From the NCBI GenBank assembly GCA_030248065.1, contig JASAMV010005820.1:1-64000 (forward strand): DNA of 64,000 bases, given 5' to 3'. The translations under genes were made by a program, and so were the position numbers. The notes beneath the pieces were generated by a model. It worked only from the letters and a program-made list of their open reading frames with translations, was not told the DNA's origin and did no database searches. Below, piece after piece: positions 37,179-48,933 of the stretch. Source of the stretch: Rhynchonema sp. JSB1_4 (Eukaryota > Nematoda > Chromadorea > Monhysterida > Xyalidae). How positions within the stretch are numbered: position 1 is the stretch's first letter; every line of letters begins with the position of its first letter.

Positions 37179-39836
37179 TTCTAAAGGTATGTACCATTGT
37201 GGGATGTTGCAAACAGGGTACACGCTGTCTCACAGGTTGTTCGTCATTTCATATAACAAGGTTGAATTTACGTGAATGTGTAGATGCAGTAGTCGATCCA
37301 AAGCCTCATGAGAGACTTTTTTAAAGCTGGCTTGGCCAGATCCAATAATGTTCCGTTTCCACGTATTTCAAAGTCGAAAGAAAGAGAAACGCGTTATTTT
37401 GTTTAAAACACGGTCTTCACTTTATTTGCATAAATTCCCTTTTGACTCCCAAAACAGTTGTTCGCTGAACAGCGTTGCTGTTCTCGTAAGCATACGCAAC
37501 GCAGCGAATTGGGGTCAGTTACAGTAGCTATTCGTAAGGCCGCCCTTAAAAGAAGTGTCTCACACGAGCTCGTGGTTGGACTATACCTACCCCATGCGCC
37601 TTCCGCTTTCACAGTCATCGTTGTCGGGCGGTGTTTTTCGTCTGTTTACTAATTTCTTATTTTGTTCTTGTGATGTTTTTTTCGCGCGTGCTTGCCTAAA
37701 TACCTTGTTTTGTGTAAACGGAATGCTTTCAAAAGGCAACAAGCTTATTGTTAACAACGTATGTACATACATGTGCATTTGTAATATGAGCAAGAAGATA
37801 TCGATGATACTTCATGGTTAGCGCTTACACGAACGCGCATTTATCCGAGTTATCGTTCGGAACACGACACGTGAAGAAATACAGTCAAGGGACATAAGTA
37901 CATCGGTACTGTGATTGGTCGGTTTGGACTCAGTCCGGAAAGCACCGCGCTTGCGGGCGAGTCAACTTGCGTAAATGAACAGTTCGGTTCATGTTCCCAT
38001 ACGTGACTGTGCTATTAGAACCGTGTCTATTATGCGAATAGCGATCGCACTGTCAGGAGATTATGTCTCTCCCCGTTGCGTGTGTCGTATAGTAAATTTG
38101 CATATTTTGCGTGTAGTAACTTTCTTGTTTTTATAATCCATACCTTATGTGTGTGACATATCCTTAGACACCACGTCCCAAAATCTTGACATATCCTTAA
38201 GGTGCGCGTATACTCATTCCGCGGAACAGAAAGAACAGTGAAGGAACGATTATTTCCGGTGACCCGCGTATACTTCACCCGAGGAACAGCGGAAACGAGT
38301 ATACGCGCGTCACACGGAACGATCTGACGCAATCGAGAAGGAACAAAAAAACGTTCCGCGGAATAGAAAGAACGAAGTCAAAACATTTTGACTTTTTGTG
38401 CTGTTCCCCGAGATTGTTCAATTGAAATGAGCATTACTGGAGTCTGGAGAGGCCAAAACTTTTATTTTTTTGACACCGCGATGCGAAATAAGCGTGGTTT
38501 TCGTCGAGAAACAACAAAAAGCATCCCAGATCTTTCTCAGGACGACTAACTTGGCGATCTTCCATGTCCGTGGTAAATGAAACAGTTGTGGGCAAACCTT
38601 TGTCGTTCAAATAATCTAATTTTGACTTCAAAAAGTGCCCCTGGCATTTCTGACTTGCTTACAATTTGCGTTATTTACACAGATTACATAACGAAGCAGT
38701 GAACTGGCTGCATTTGTGGTGCGATCACATCAAAGCGTTTTGAATGCGTGAATTCAAATAGTTCTGTTCTTTCAGTGACATTCTATTCACCGTTTTTGAA
38801 ATCACGGTGTCAGTTTACATAGAAAAAATAAAGAAAACCAGCAAAATACCATTAGCCCATCCAGTCGGCTGCAGCCCGCAGCTTATTGCTTTACATAAAC
38901 ACAAGCAGTCTGAGTGAGTGTTGACTGTGCTGTGTTGTGTGCTTGTGTGTGTGCTGCATTGACGTCATAACGTGTGTGTGATGCCTGATTCAGCAAGGCG
39001 ACAGCCGATTATCAGCTTCAATTCGATTGGTCCACATAAAAATTTTCACTTGATTATCTTGTTCAAATCTGGGTGGAAATTTGTCGGGAAAACAAGGGAA
39101 TTTTACGCAGAGCAGCTCCCCAACCATTGTCGACGCATTCTGATGGTATTTTCTGCTTTATTCTGCGTTGTCAAATGCCGGCCCCCTAAATGTGTGCTGC
39201 CGTCGCACAAAAGGAGATCTTGAACAGTTTCAATGTTTGTCATGTTGAGCACAATTTTTTTAAATTTTTTTGGTTGATATTGCGACACAGAAAATGCTCA
39301 GCGAAACACATATCACCAAGCCTAAAAAATCCGGGGCGGGGATGCCCTTCTATTTATTTTCTCTGACATTGATTTCTCGAGGAACAGGCAAGGAACAGCG
39401 GAAATGCTGAAGGAACGAAAGAACAGAAGGAATAGCGAGAATGCGTTTCCGCTGTTCTTTCGTTCCGTCACGGAACTGCATTGCGCAGAACGTTTTGCGT
39501 TCCTCGGAACGAGTATACGCGCACCTTTAGACACCACGTCCCAAAATCTATGTGAGCAATCTTCACCTTTCATAGTTACTGAAAAAGTCTTATCCGCCTA
39601 TACCCACAGTTGACCTACTATTGGAAAAAGGTTGTTCGTCTCCAGTCCAATAAATCAACGCAGTTCGACTTCGTCACACGTTGGTTTTGGTTTGTGAGTT
39701 CGTCCTATCGCATGTCTCATTTATAAACCTATGTATGTACCTGACCTAACCTAACTGGGCTTCCAGCTTTTGCAGAGCTTTCAGATCAGAAGATCAGCGC
39801 AGTTCGACTTCGTCACACGTTGATTGCTGATTCGAG
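37179..39836. other. Intergenic, largely one TTA-flanked element
   Basis: The half from 38200 to 39526 is an inverted-repeat element listed separately. The rest shows no exon. Confidence 0.5.
38200..39526. mobile_element. Inverted-repeat element with TTA target duplication
   Basis: The left tip AGGTGCGCGTATACTCATTC is mirrored by GAGTATACGCGCACCT at the right end. TTA lies on both sides (38197-38199 and 39527-39529), as in PIF/Harbinger insertions. The subterminal zones contain many GGAACAG/CGTTCC units. A related shorter copy is at 46071-46757. No transposase was found in the 1.3 kb. Confidence 0.78.
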
Positions 39837-40067
39837 ATGTCGGACAACAACTCCCGACGTTACGTGCAGATGTCGGATGGCAATTCGTTGTCGTTTCAAT
39901 CGAAACCTGCCGATGATCGCAGCAGCCAATCGGAGCAGCGACAGGATCAGTCGGGCAGATGGAAAGGTCAGTCGGGCAAGACGTTTTACCTTGTGAAACT
40001 TCAAGCCACCGATCAGCATGGATCCCACACTACTTATGTGTCATTTTATCAACGTGCGCTCCGCTGA
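39837..40067 (+). CDS. Unassigned Ser/Gln-rich open frame, possible exon
   Basis: The frame starts MSDNNSRRYVQMSDGNSLSF and is rich in Ser, Gln, Arg and Asp, with coding-like composition. A possible donor lies near 39967 (AAAG then GTCAGT). A second coding-like stretch is at about 40270-40474 on the same strand (ending QTAMVRGTKPT). The two cannot be joined cleanly, and the second overlaps an open reverse frame with a plausible donor, so its strand is unclear. No family was recognised. Confidence 0.3.
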   Translation: MSDNNSRRYVQMSDGNSLSFQSKPADDRSSQSEQRQDQSGRWKGQSGKTFYLVKLQATDQHGSHTTYVSFYQRALR

Positions 40068-40584
40068 GCCAATTCTGGTTTTAACAGACTAAGTCGCATA
40101 TGTACATATGTATGTATGTACCATAGAGTACGTGACACGGTATACGGTATAATGCACGTCATTGAGTCATAAGCTGGAATCACATGGAGCGCGGACACTG
40201 CGGACACTTTTGATCTCGGCGACGTTGATAAGCAAGGCAAAACAAAGTGTCCGCTGGAATAATAATCAATAGCCCTACATTGTCAAGCAACCACCTTACT
40301 TTCGATATTGAACATGATTGTGCTGGAGAGCAGCACATTCATATACATGTTGTCCGGGGTGTCCGCTCGACCAAGTATAACACCGCTCATATCAAGCTTG
40401 ACTTTGACGAACAGAGAGGCGAGTTGGCTGCCAAAGTTCAAACCGCAATGGTGCGAGGTACAAAACCGACGTAGACCAAGTGTCACGGGTAAGGGCCCGT
40501 TGTTTTTGAGATCAGAGTAAATGTGAGACCACTAATAAACATCAAAGTACGTTGTTCTGTTGTCACATTATTAGCGCTTCTTGT

Positions 40585-42251
40585 TCATGAGCTGCAAATA
40601 AAATATAAATTTGATATGTGGTGCCAGAGTTTAGTTGAATTGACTGTATTCAATAGAGCCGAACTAACCACTTCCACCAATACAATCTCTCTTTCGTCTT
40701 GTCCATGCTCATTCTCTGCTCGGCATACGAATGCCATGCCGCCACCGTCACCCATAAATTTCGGGCCCACCAACAGGTCTCCGTTTGGCAACACCTAGGT
40801 TCAGGAACAAATATAGGGCCGTGTAATGTAAAGGATAGAACTGGAACAAGAACGGGAATGACCGTCAGAAGTGACACTGAAGGCGGACCCAGCGGGGCCA
40901 CGCGGCTCATATCCCCTTGGACAAATTAGCCCCTGTAGGGGGCCACCATTTCGGAAAGAAGAAGAAAAAGAATCCCTAAATTGCAGGATTTTTACTCTGG
41001 CACGCTTCAAAAGTCCAAAAATCGCGCGGTTCAGTACACTTATTTCAATGAAAATTAGCTTTCGCTGCGCGCATTCTAGCACTTTGAATAGCACAGCATT
41101 TGTCCTTCAACGTGGTACTTTAACATTTTGTTATTAAAGTACACGTTGAAGAAGAAACTACTGTATCCAAAGACGCGAAGTTCTAAACAAGCATTGGATA
41201 AATGGCTTTTCAAAAATGGAACAAGTTCTGCGTAAAAGCGACTTTTTTGCACTTGACCCTCCCGGCCAAAGACCGAATCCGCTATTGAGTAACACTCACT
41301 TCGACAGCATCATTGTCCGTCAGTTCTTTGAAAATCACGTTGTTTTCGTCTTCATCATTTACAACTGCCCATGTGATACTTGGTTGGGGATTTCCTGAAA
41401 AAAATGCGATGCGGATTATGGGAAACACAACATGCTTGGACAACAGAAACTTTGTTTCAAATTGCTACCTAGGCATACCTTGAGCCCGGCAGTACAACTG
41501 CGCGTACGCTGAATTTCGCTCAATACGTGTATCCGTCCAAGTCGTAATTCTTGGCGCTTGTTGGTCGTTTTTGTCGTGGTTGCAAGCAGTCTCGCTCTCA
41601 CCTTATAATATTATGCACGTGTACATTATGTAAAAAAAGAGAAGAAAACAGTCTCATTTATCACCTGCGACAGCGACGACAGCGTCAAAGGTGGCCGTGT
41701 GACAGCCGTTGTCCACAACACATGTGTACACACCCGTCTTTGACACATCGATACAGCCGAGTGGCAATGTGGACACTGTGACCGACGATCCGATCTGGGG
41801 TTCGCCCCTCATAACGAAACGCTCGAACTTGTTCAGTCGTTTGTTGCCCACTGAAAAACGACGGAAATCTAAGCGGTTAACGGCTGGACCTCGCCTTGAA
41901 CTTGATGAAGTGCCTATCGTTAGACGCACCTTCGGTGACCGGTTTGCCGTCATGCAGCCAGTATATGATTGCCTGCGGCGCAGCATAGGCCATGCATGTC
42001 AGCTCAGCCGTCTCTCCGGCCTTCACCAGCTGATCGGTTGGTGCCTGTTCGATATTGATGCGAGTTGGTCGTTCCAGACTGTTGGCGCATGAAAGGCGGT
42101 CGATCGCAGCCGACGACGGAGCGCGTGGCGACTGAAATTGACGGTCATGCTTGATGACGTGGTGCATATAGATTAAGTAAACGCCATGACCAACCGCAAC
42201 CGCCACTGCGATTCCCATTAGCACGAAGACAAATGACCGCACCATATTCAT
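40585..42251 (-). CDS. Two-Ig-domain protein of the zig/ImpL2 type
   Basis: This is a secreted or membrane-tethered immunoglobulin protein. Transcript-order exons: 41930-42251, 41665-41850, 41479-41556, 41300-41394 and 40585-40794, about 296 residues if the last exon reads to its stop. If GTGGTT at 40671 or GTTAGT at 40668 is used as donor, a further exon is missing. The N-terminus has one hydrophobic helix (RSFVFVLMGIAVAVAVGHGV), a signal anchor or signal peptide. Ig1 includes VKAGETAELTCMAYAAPQ, IIYWLHDGKPVTEG and DVSKTGVYTCVVDNG. Ig2 starts PRITTWTDTRIE, continues AQLYCRAQGNPQPSITW, and has VLPNGDLLV and AFVCRAENEHGQDERE. The NGDLL and 'TW.D.R.E' features match nematode ZIG-2 to ZIG-5 and insect ImpL2. 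ImpL2 binds insulin-like peptides; ZIG proteins maintain axon position. The role here is inferred only from family. Confidence 0.78.
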
Positions 42252-42505
42252 ATTTGCCTAACTTTGTGTGCGACACTGTTTTATGTATGGCCCTGAAATG
42301 TTTGTTACAAAGTTGCGACAAGAACGTGTTGCTCATGAAATGGTTGAGATCGGATGGTGTGCCAGAAATAACACAACCTTCCAGCTGAAACATGCAAGAA
42401 GAGGAAAGCTTGTTCATGGAATTTGTGCTCCTACAAACGCGAACAACAGGCTTGGTTGGCATTAAATTAAAGTAAAAAATACATAAGTTCACAAACGGAC
42501 ATTAT
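42252..42505. other. Upstream region of the two-Ig gene
   Basis: A short spacer between the Ig gene start and the nested transposon cluster. No specific promoter motif was identified. Confidence 0.4.
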
Positions 42506-43074
42506 GGTCGATATCAAACTTGGTGATCGGATCTAATAGGATCAGATGTGAGTGGGTACCATCCATGTTGAATTTGTGACTCGGTGTGCGTAGTACGGCC
42601 GTTCTATTAAGACATACGTTTGCGGTGGCGCGCCAAGTTTAGAATGGCGCGCAATGTTTGAGCAAAAAAATAGGATCAACATAGGATGGCCGGAAGTTGC
42701 TGGCGCTCCAAATGTGACCGCGATCCCAGTGGCGCTCCAGGCGTGGCCGGCCACACCGGTGGCACGTCAAGTTTGAAATTTCCTAACTCGCTCAAAAAGG
42801 TTCCTATTGCGATTCTTTGAAATCAGTTCTGGAACCGATTGATTTTTACGTGATGTGTACTGTTTAACTTGCAGATACGCCGAATCGATCTATCACCGCA
42901 CCGATACCGGTGTCCAAAAAAGGACCATGTCCATCGGTGGACACCGATGACCCGGTCGCCAATGGGGGACCAACTCACCATATATATGGAAAAAGCGAAA
43001 CATTTTTGCCGCTCGATAGGTATGTATGTACCATTGCACAATGATTGTGATAACACTACCGTATGGGCGAGTTA

Positions 43075-44687
43075 GGCTGCCTTCACAATGCATGCGCGTT
43101 TGCGCATTTGCGCACGAAAGTGACGCGCATTTGTGTTCACAATGCATTTGCGCGTTTGCGCATCTGCGCGTTTTTGACGCGCAAACGCGCAAAAATACGA
43201 TTAGGATTGGTTCTAATTTTGCGTGCGCGTTTGGCTTGCCCGAGCGGCCTGAGGCTGCCTTCACAATGCATGCGCGTTTGCGCGTTTGCGCATTTGCGCA
43301 CGAAAGTGACGCGCATTTGTGTTCACAATGCATTTGCGCGTTTGCGCGTCTGCGCGTTTTTGACGCGCAAACGCGCAAAAATACGATTAGGATTGGTTCT
43401 AATTTTGCGTGCGCGTTTGGCTTGCCCGAGCGGCCTGAGGCTGCCTTCACAATGCATGCGCGTTTGCGCGTTTGCGCATTTGCGCACGAAAGTGACGCGC
43501 ATTTGTGTTCACAATGCATATGCGCGTTTGCGCATCTGCGCGTTTGCGCGCGGAGCTCGTGCGCATGCGCAAACGCGCACGCGCATTTGTGTTCACAATG
43601 CATTTGCGCGTTTGCGCGTCTGCGCGTTTTTGACGCGCAAACGCGCAAAAATACGATTAGGATTGGTTCTAATTTTGCGTGCGCGTTTGGCTTGCCCGAG
43701 CGGCCTGAGGCTGCCTTCACAATGCATGCGCGTTTGCGCGTTTGCGCATTTGCGCACGAAAGTGACGCGCATTTGTGTTCACAATGCATTTGCGCGTTTG
43801 CGCGCGGAGCTCGTGCGCATGCGCAAACGCGCACGCGCATTTGTGTTCACAATGCATTTGCGCGTTTGCGCGTCTGCGCGTTTTTGACGCGCAAACGCGC
43901 AAAAATACGATTAGGATTGGTTCTAATTTTGCGTGCGCGTTTGGCTTGCCCGAGCGGCCTGAAGCAAAAAAACATTATTATTTCAACAAATTATATTGTA
44001 AAAACGTTATGGTCACCTGTTACGATCCTTTTACGTTTGTTGTTTTATCACTCAGCCATTGTTTATGTTTCATTTCAAAAGTCATTCTTTCACAAGGAAC
44101 AAAATGTCGAAAATTGTGTTTTTTCACAACTTGTCGTGTTCGTTTCTTATTCGAATGTTTTTCTTTGAACAATTTCAATGGAATCGGATGGAGGATACAA
44201 CTTTTGTTCAGTTTGATTGTAATTTTATGTATTTTCCATCATTACCAAAAAATATTCCGCAATCTCAAGTTTTTCTTTCACCAATTTATCGTGGGTGAAC
44301 CACCAACTCGCACAACAGCAGTTTATGCGGTGTAAATTAAAGAATGAATGTTGTTTACAAGAGAATCACGCTGTCATTCTGTTTCTGTATGGCTTGCCCA
44401 ACTTTTTTACCTTTTACACTGCTGTTCTACTTTTGCCCCACACAGAGTTCTGAAAGTTCTCGAAAATGCAAAAAATAACTATTCCAAATTTCATACATAC
44501 ACTTTTTTAATCTATGCGCAAACGCGCATGTCCATTGTGAACACAGATGCACGTTGCGCGTTTGCGCATTTGCGCGTTTGCGCATGCGCGTTTGCGCGTG
44601 CGCGTTTGCGCATCAAATTTCCATTGTGAACACAAATGCGCGTCAAAAAATGTGGCGCGCAAACGCGCATGCATTGTGAAGGCAGCC
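43075..44687. mobile_element. TTA-flanked element with an internal array of GCGCGTTTGCGC repeats
   Basis: The tips GGCTGCCTTCACAATGCATG and the exact complement at the right are flanked by TTA on both sides (43072-43074 and 44688-44690). From 43075 to about 43965 there are four tandem copies (178, 186, 270 and 257 bp) of a unit starting GGCTGCCTTC and ending CGAGCGGCCTGA, dominated by GCGTTTGCGC motifs. Long open frames on both strands here (315 aa reverse, 380 and 274 aa forward) are products of the array and are not genes. Confidence 0.8.
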
Positions 44688-44756
44688 TTAGGAAATTTCA
44701 AACTCGCACGCCATCGGTGTGACCGGCACTACTTTCAGCGCCACTGAGGTACAGTA

Positions 44757-44938
44757 CCGGGTGCAATTCTAGGCTGAAAGTTGAAGTCGCGTGCACGCGC
44801 GTGCGAAACAGTGAAAAGTATAGGCAAAAGTTGAAGTTTTGCGCGTGCGCTGGCGTGCGCTCCCTATGTTTTAGCACTAGGAATACGCGTGCACGCGCGT
44901 GCACGCGACTTCAACTTTCAGCCTAGAATTGCACCCGG
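44757..44938. mobile_element. Palindromic MITE with CCGGGTGCAATTC ends
   Basis: The left arm CCGGGTGCAATTCTAGGCTG then AAAGTTGAAGTCGCGTGCAC is mirrored exactly in the right arm over about 48 bp. It is non-coding. Confidence 0.8.
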
Positions 44939-45585
44939 AACTGTAGCAACTCTTGATCATACCTTGAGCACCACAGCAACTTCCGGTGATCCTGTGTTGA
45001 TCCTATTTTTTCGTTCAAACATTGTGCGCCACTCTAAATTTGGCGCGCCACTGTAAACTATGACTGCCACAGCAAACGTGCGCCTCAATAGAACGGCCGT
45101 ACTACGCACACCTCAAACCGAGTGGCTCTTACCTAACTATAGTTTTCCTGTTTTTCTTGGTCCAAGGAAACGCGCGGGCCCGTGTTATAACTGAACTTCT
45201 AGTTGAGGTCGAGATTACAATTTCGATTCAAACAAGCAGCTGGCAAAAACGTGTCAAAGTTTGCCTGTGGAATCTAACAACAACAATGTTTCACATGCTC
45301 GCTGTGAGCTTTGTGCGTGTGTGCTGTCAGCATGTCAATGAAACATTTCACCATGTTTGCTGCTGAGTGTCGTGCTTGGATCAACAAGGACACATTCTTA
45401 ATCTCTTTCATTGGTTTCTGAAATCTCGACCCCAAACTGGAGTTGAGTTATAACGTGGGGTAGCTTGTTTCCTTTGACTTGCATAAAAAGGAAACACTAT
45501 ACTAACCGAGTCACTAATTCAGCATGGATGCTACCCAGTCAGATCGGATCCGATCACATCCGATCACCAAGTTTGATATCGACCA

Positions 45586-45740
45586 GGCCTAACTATACTT
45601 CGTTCTCTCCGCAACATGAAACAGATTTTCCCACACTGATTGGCTCTCAGGCGCGCGCCAGCCAATCAGCGTGAGAATCAGTAACAATCCAGAGAATTTG
45701 TTTCGTGTTGCGTGAGAGAACGAAGTATAGCTATAGGGCC
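45586..45740. mobile_element. Diverged relative of the TTAA-type palindromic MITE
   Basis: The termini GGCCTAACTATACTTCGTTC and the complement at 45721-45740 match the 25044-25179 element, but the centre differs and the flanks no longer show TTAA. It abuts the outer element that ends at 45584. Confidence 0.7.
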
Positions 45741-45840
45741 TTAGAGACTCGCTGCATGTATAGTTTATGTGAGTGGATGAGTAGATGTAACTGTTTTCCC
45801 ACGACAGGTGAAATTCGACCACTGTATGCGCATGTTATTC

Positions 45841-46965
45841 TCATTTAAAACAGAATAAGGTACATAACTCGCAGTCAATCGTGCAAGTTTTTTCCATCAT
45901 TACGCACGACTGGCACTTGTTTGTAATTGTTTGTTTCCTACCTTGAAGACCTTCATCGAGATTATCTGGGCATGTGGGCATAATCCACAAAGCACCTTGT
46001 TTGAATGAAATGTCAGACACCAACGCATAAGTTTCATAAGCCGTCTGAGGGGCCAGTTGCTTCACTATTGAGGTGCGCTTATACTTGTTCCGCAGAATAG
46101 AAGGAACGGGCGAAAGGAACGATCGTTTCCGCTGACGTGGTTATACTTCGTTCGAGGACTAGCGAAAACGGGTATAGCCACGCCACACGGAACACTCTGA
46201 CGCAATTGACAAGGAAAGAAAAAACGTTCCGCGGAACAGAAAGAACGAAGTCAAAACATCTTGACTTTCCGCACAGTTCCTTGACTGAGCTATATCTACT
46301 TGGAATTGTCACTGAAGTCCTTGGTCTGTCGGAACTTTTACTTTCTGGATACGGCAAGGTTAGAAAGAAGCATTTTCAAACCTAAAAACGCTCAACAGAA
46401 CGATTTTGGGATGCCATGGCGTCCAAACATAAGGAATTGACATCACATTCCCAGCCACACACGATCCCCTCCATCTTCATCTGCATTTTACACAATTACC
46501 GAAAAATGATAAATATATAACAAAATAAAGACTGCAAACATTGTGTGAGAGTGGGCGGGGGAACAGCCCACTCCCAAGCCCCCACCCATCTGGTTCCTGG
46601 ACCGGCCTGATGCGCTTGGTTGCACAGATTAAACCATAAATATTTTAAGCAAAACAAATCCGGTTAAAATTGCATCCGCAGCACACTCTTTCATTCCGTC
46701 ACGGAACTGTATTGCGCGTTACAATTTTCGTTCCTCGGAATGAGTGTAACTGCGCCTTTAATTTCAGCTGGTGGGATCATGCAGCAAGCCAGGATTCCAG
46801 GTTTCCATGACATCCACCGGATACGTGACACTGTATCGACTTATGACTTGGAACTCCAAAATTAAGAGCGGGCTTTACGTGGTTGCATAATATATATAAG
46901 TATGGAGCACCAACGGTGATAATCAGCAGGACAAGAGATTTATACATACTATACCTAGTATTTGA
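45841..46965 (-). CDS. Possible secreted cysteine-containing protein split by a transposon (tentative)
   Basis: The reverse frame at 46923-46960 reads MYKSLVLLIITVG, a possible signal peptide with a donor (GGTGCTCC). A reverse coding-like segment at 45841-46065 (KQLAPQTAYETYALVSDISF... then PDNLDEGLQ, a donor-like GTAGG, and a Cys-rich read-through) lies on the far side of the TTA element 46071-46757. The middle segment (46780-46905) is open in several frames on both strands, so the join could not be fixed. Gene structure and even strand remain uncertain. Confidence 0.28.
46071..46757. mobile_element. Second copy of the AGGTGCGC element
   Basis: The left end AGGTGCGCTTATACTTGTTC and right end CGGAATGAGTGTAACTGCGC then CT pair with mismatches and resemble 38200-39526. 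Flanking triplets are TTG and TTA, consistent with a diverged TTA duplication. It contains the same GGAACAG/CGTTCC-rich subterminal zones but is half the length. Confidence 0.72.
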
Positions 46966-47867
46966 TAAGCAAACCAACTGACGTGCCGGTAACAAAAGTA
47001 ATGTCGTCGAAGTTGAATGTGATAAGAATGACGGCAAAAGTGCTTTGGACAAAAGACACCGAAGCAACTTTCATACGGCGATGTTCGCTGAACACTTGTT
47101 TTTCGCTTGTGCACGACAAGTTTGAAGAAGCGCACACAAAGAATTCAACTCAAAGATGTTTGTGCAGAAAGTATCATACACCACACGTCATTGTATATCC
47201 TATTGACAGGATGACAGGTATATGTAGGAACGCCTGACACTTATCGAAAAAGAACCTGGATGGCTTTCAAAGTCTTCAATAAAGATTAAGCTAAACGTTC
47301 TGACACAATACCATCAGCACCATACAAATTTTGCCCTGATGTTACGCGATATGCATTAAATTCTAAACAGTCAAATCTCCACTCACTGAACTGAATCCTT
47401 CTGCATAGGTAGTGAAGAAATTGTCAGTCCAAAAGTTTCCACACGTTATGAACCTCCAAACTTGACCAAATATATAATACAGAAAATTTTTCATTGTGGT
47501 TGTTCGATAATAGCCAATTTTGTTCATTAGCACCTAGCAGATCCACTATACCGTGTCGCCAGCACCGTTCACAATGACCGACGTATAGTTGGTCTGTTTC
47601 ACGCATTGGATAGTTTGGCAAGGCCCGTTCTGTTCACTATGTTTAACGCTTGACTGTGGTACAAAGACAGACTTTTTGAAAGGTTTTGCTGAGGACTCAT
47701 GCATGAAATTGAATGGTAACTTATTTGAAAGCGGGCGTCATTAAAAATACCAATGATATAACAGTGGCCAGCAAAAACGTTGTTATTGTAATTGTCAGCC
47801 TACGCAACAGCAAGCAGGAGCATACATGGCATTGGGGCGGGGGTGTTAGCGTCTAAGCGCGGGGTAT

Positions 47868-48612
47868 TGTTGGCGCTTGGTATCCGCTTTGCTATTTTTG
47901 TGGCGGACGCCTGGTATCCACTTGTGGCGCTTGGTATCCGCGTGGGCGCTTGGTATCCATGTGGGCGCTTGGAATCCGCTTCTGACGCGCCGTATCCGCC
48001 AATTTTTGGGTGGCGCTCAGTATCAGCTTCCGCTCACATATTTGGTGGCGCGCCGCATCCGGTCCATTTTTTGTCGCTAGTAATATCCGGTTATATTTTG
48101 TTCAGCGTGCACGAACCACTCTTAAGCAAGTATGGCGCGTTTTATCCGGTCTGAATTTGGTGTGGCGCGAAAAAAAATTAAGAAATATTTAAAGGGCTCA
48201 TTGTACTTTATTCGGCACTTCTTGGTGCAATCAGCGAAAGCTTCACTTTTCGCCATTCGCAATGAAGGTGGAAATGTTTCGATGATTGCATACTGTATCT
48301 AACGACTAGTGAAGAACTGACTAACCACAGTAAATTAAGACCGGATCAAGCGCGCAACACTAGCTCAAGTGCGGTTCATGCACGCTGCACAAAAAATGGC
48401 CGGATACTGCGCGCAACAAAAAGATATGAGCGGATACGGCGCGCCACATGTGGATACGACAAACCGTAACCGGACACCAGGCGCCACACAAAATATGGAC
48501 TACGCGCCACAACAAGAGACGGTGCGACATAAAAATATCGGTGGATACCGCGCGCCACGAGCGGATACCAGGCGCCACAAAAAATCCGAGCAGATGCCGA
48601 GCGCCACACACC
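47868..48612. repeat. Foldback of short GGCGC-TTGGTATCCGC tandem repeats
   Basis: From about 47868 to 48160 units resembling GGCGCTTGGTATCCGC recur every 20-30 bp. From about 48346 to 48612 the same units occur in inverted orientation (GCGGATACCAGGCGCCAC). The two arrays would form one long hairpin with a 180-bp loop. Open frames here are explained by the repeats. Confidence 0.72.
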
Positions 48613-48933
48613 CGGCTGCAATGCCATGTATGAGCAGGAGTATGCAGCGAGCCATGGAGCAATAATGCGATCATGGCAAAGAGCCCAGCCAAGGCGGTGG
48701 TCTCGAGCACAGGGTATGACGTCGAGAATGCAGAACAAACTAGAAGATTTTACACGGGAATAAAATGTACAAATGTCTTTTTGATTATTATGTGAGATAG
48801 TTATACTATCTTTTCTGCACGGCCTACGTTGTTTTTACCGATTGTATTATGGGAACAGTACTGGAAGTTGTCACCACAGATCACATACATTACAGCAAGA
48901 AGTACAATATGGTATTTTAATCTTTTTTCCTTA

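Larger units (their letters stand above)
42506..45584. mobile_element. Outer inverted-repeat element containing nested insertions
   Basis: The ends GGTCGATATCAAACTTGGTG (42506) and its complement (ending 45584) are accurate inverted copies. Arm matches continue inward (GTAGTACGGCCGTTCTATT at about 42590 against its inverse at about 45093; GTTTGAGCAAAAAAATAGG against CCTATTTTTTCGTTCAAAC). Two further elements, at 43075-44687 and 44757-44938, sit in its centre. Confidence 0.7.

Noticed and set aside
42893..44168. Open frames of 315 aa (reverse) and 380 and 274 aa (forward)
   Set aside because: All arise from the tandem GCGTTTGCGC array inside a transposon. The translations repeat with the array on both strands.
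47792..48710. Frames of about 116-120 aa on both strands
   Set aside because: They follow from the inverted arrays of short GGCGC/TATCCGC repeats.
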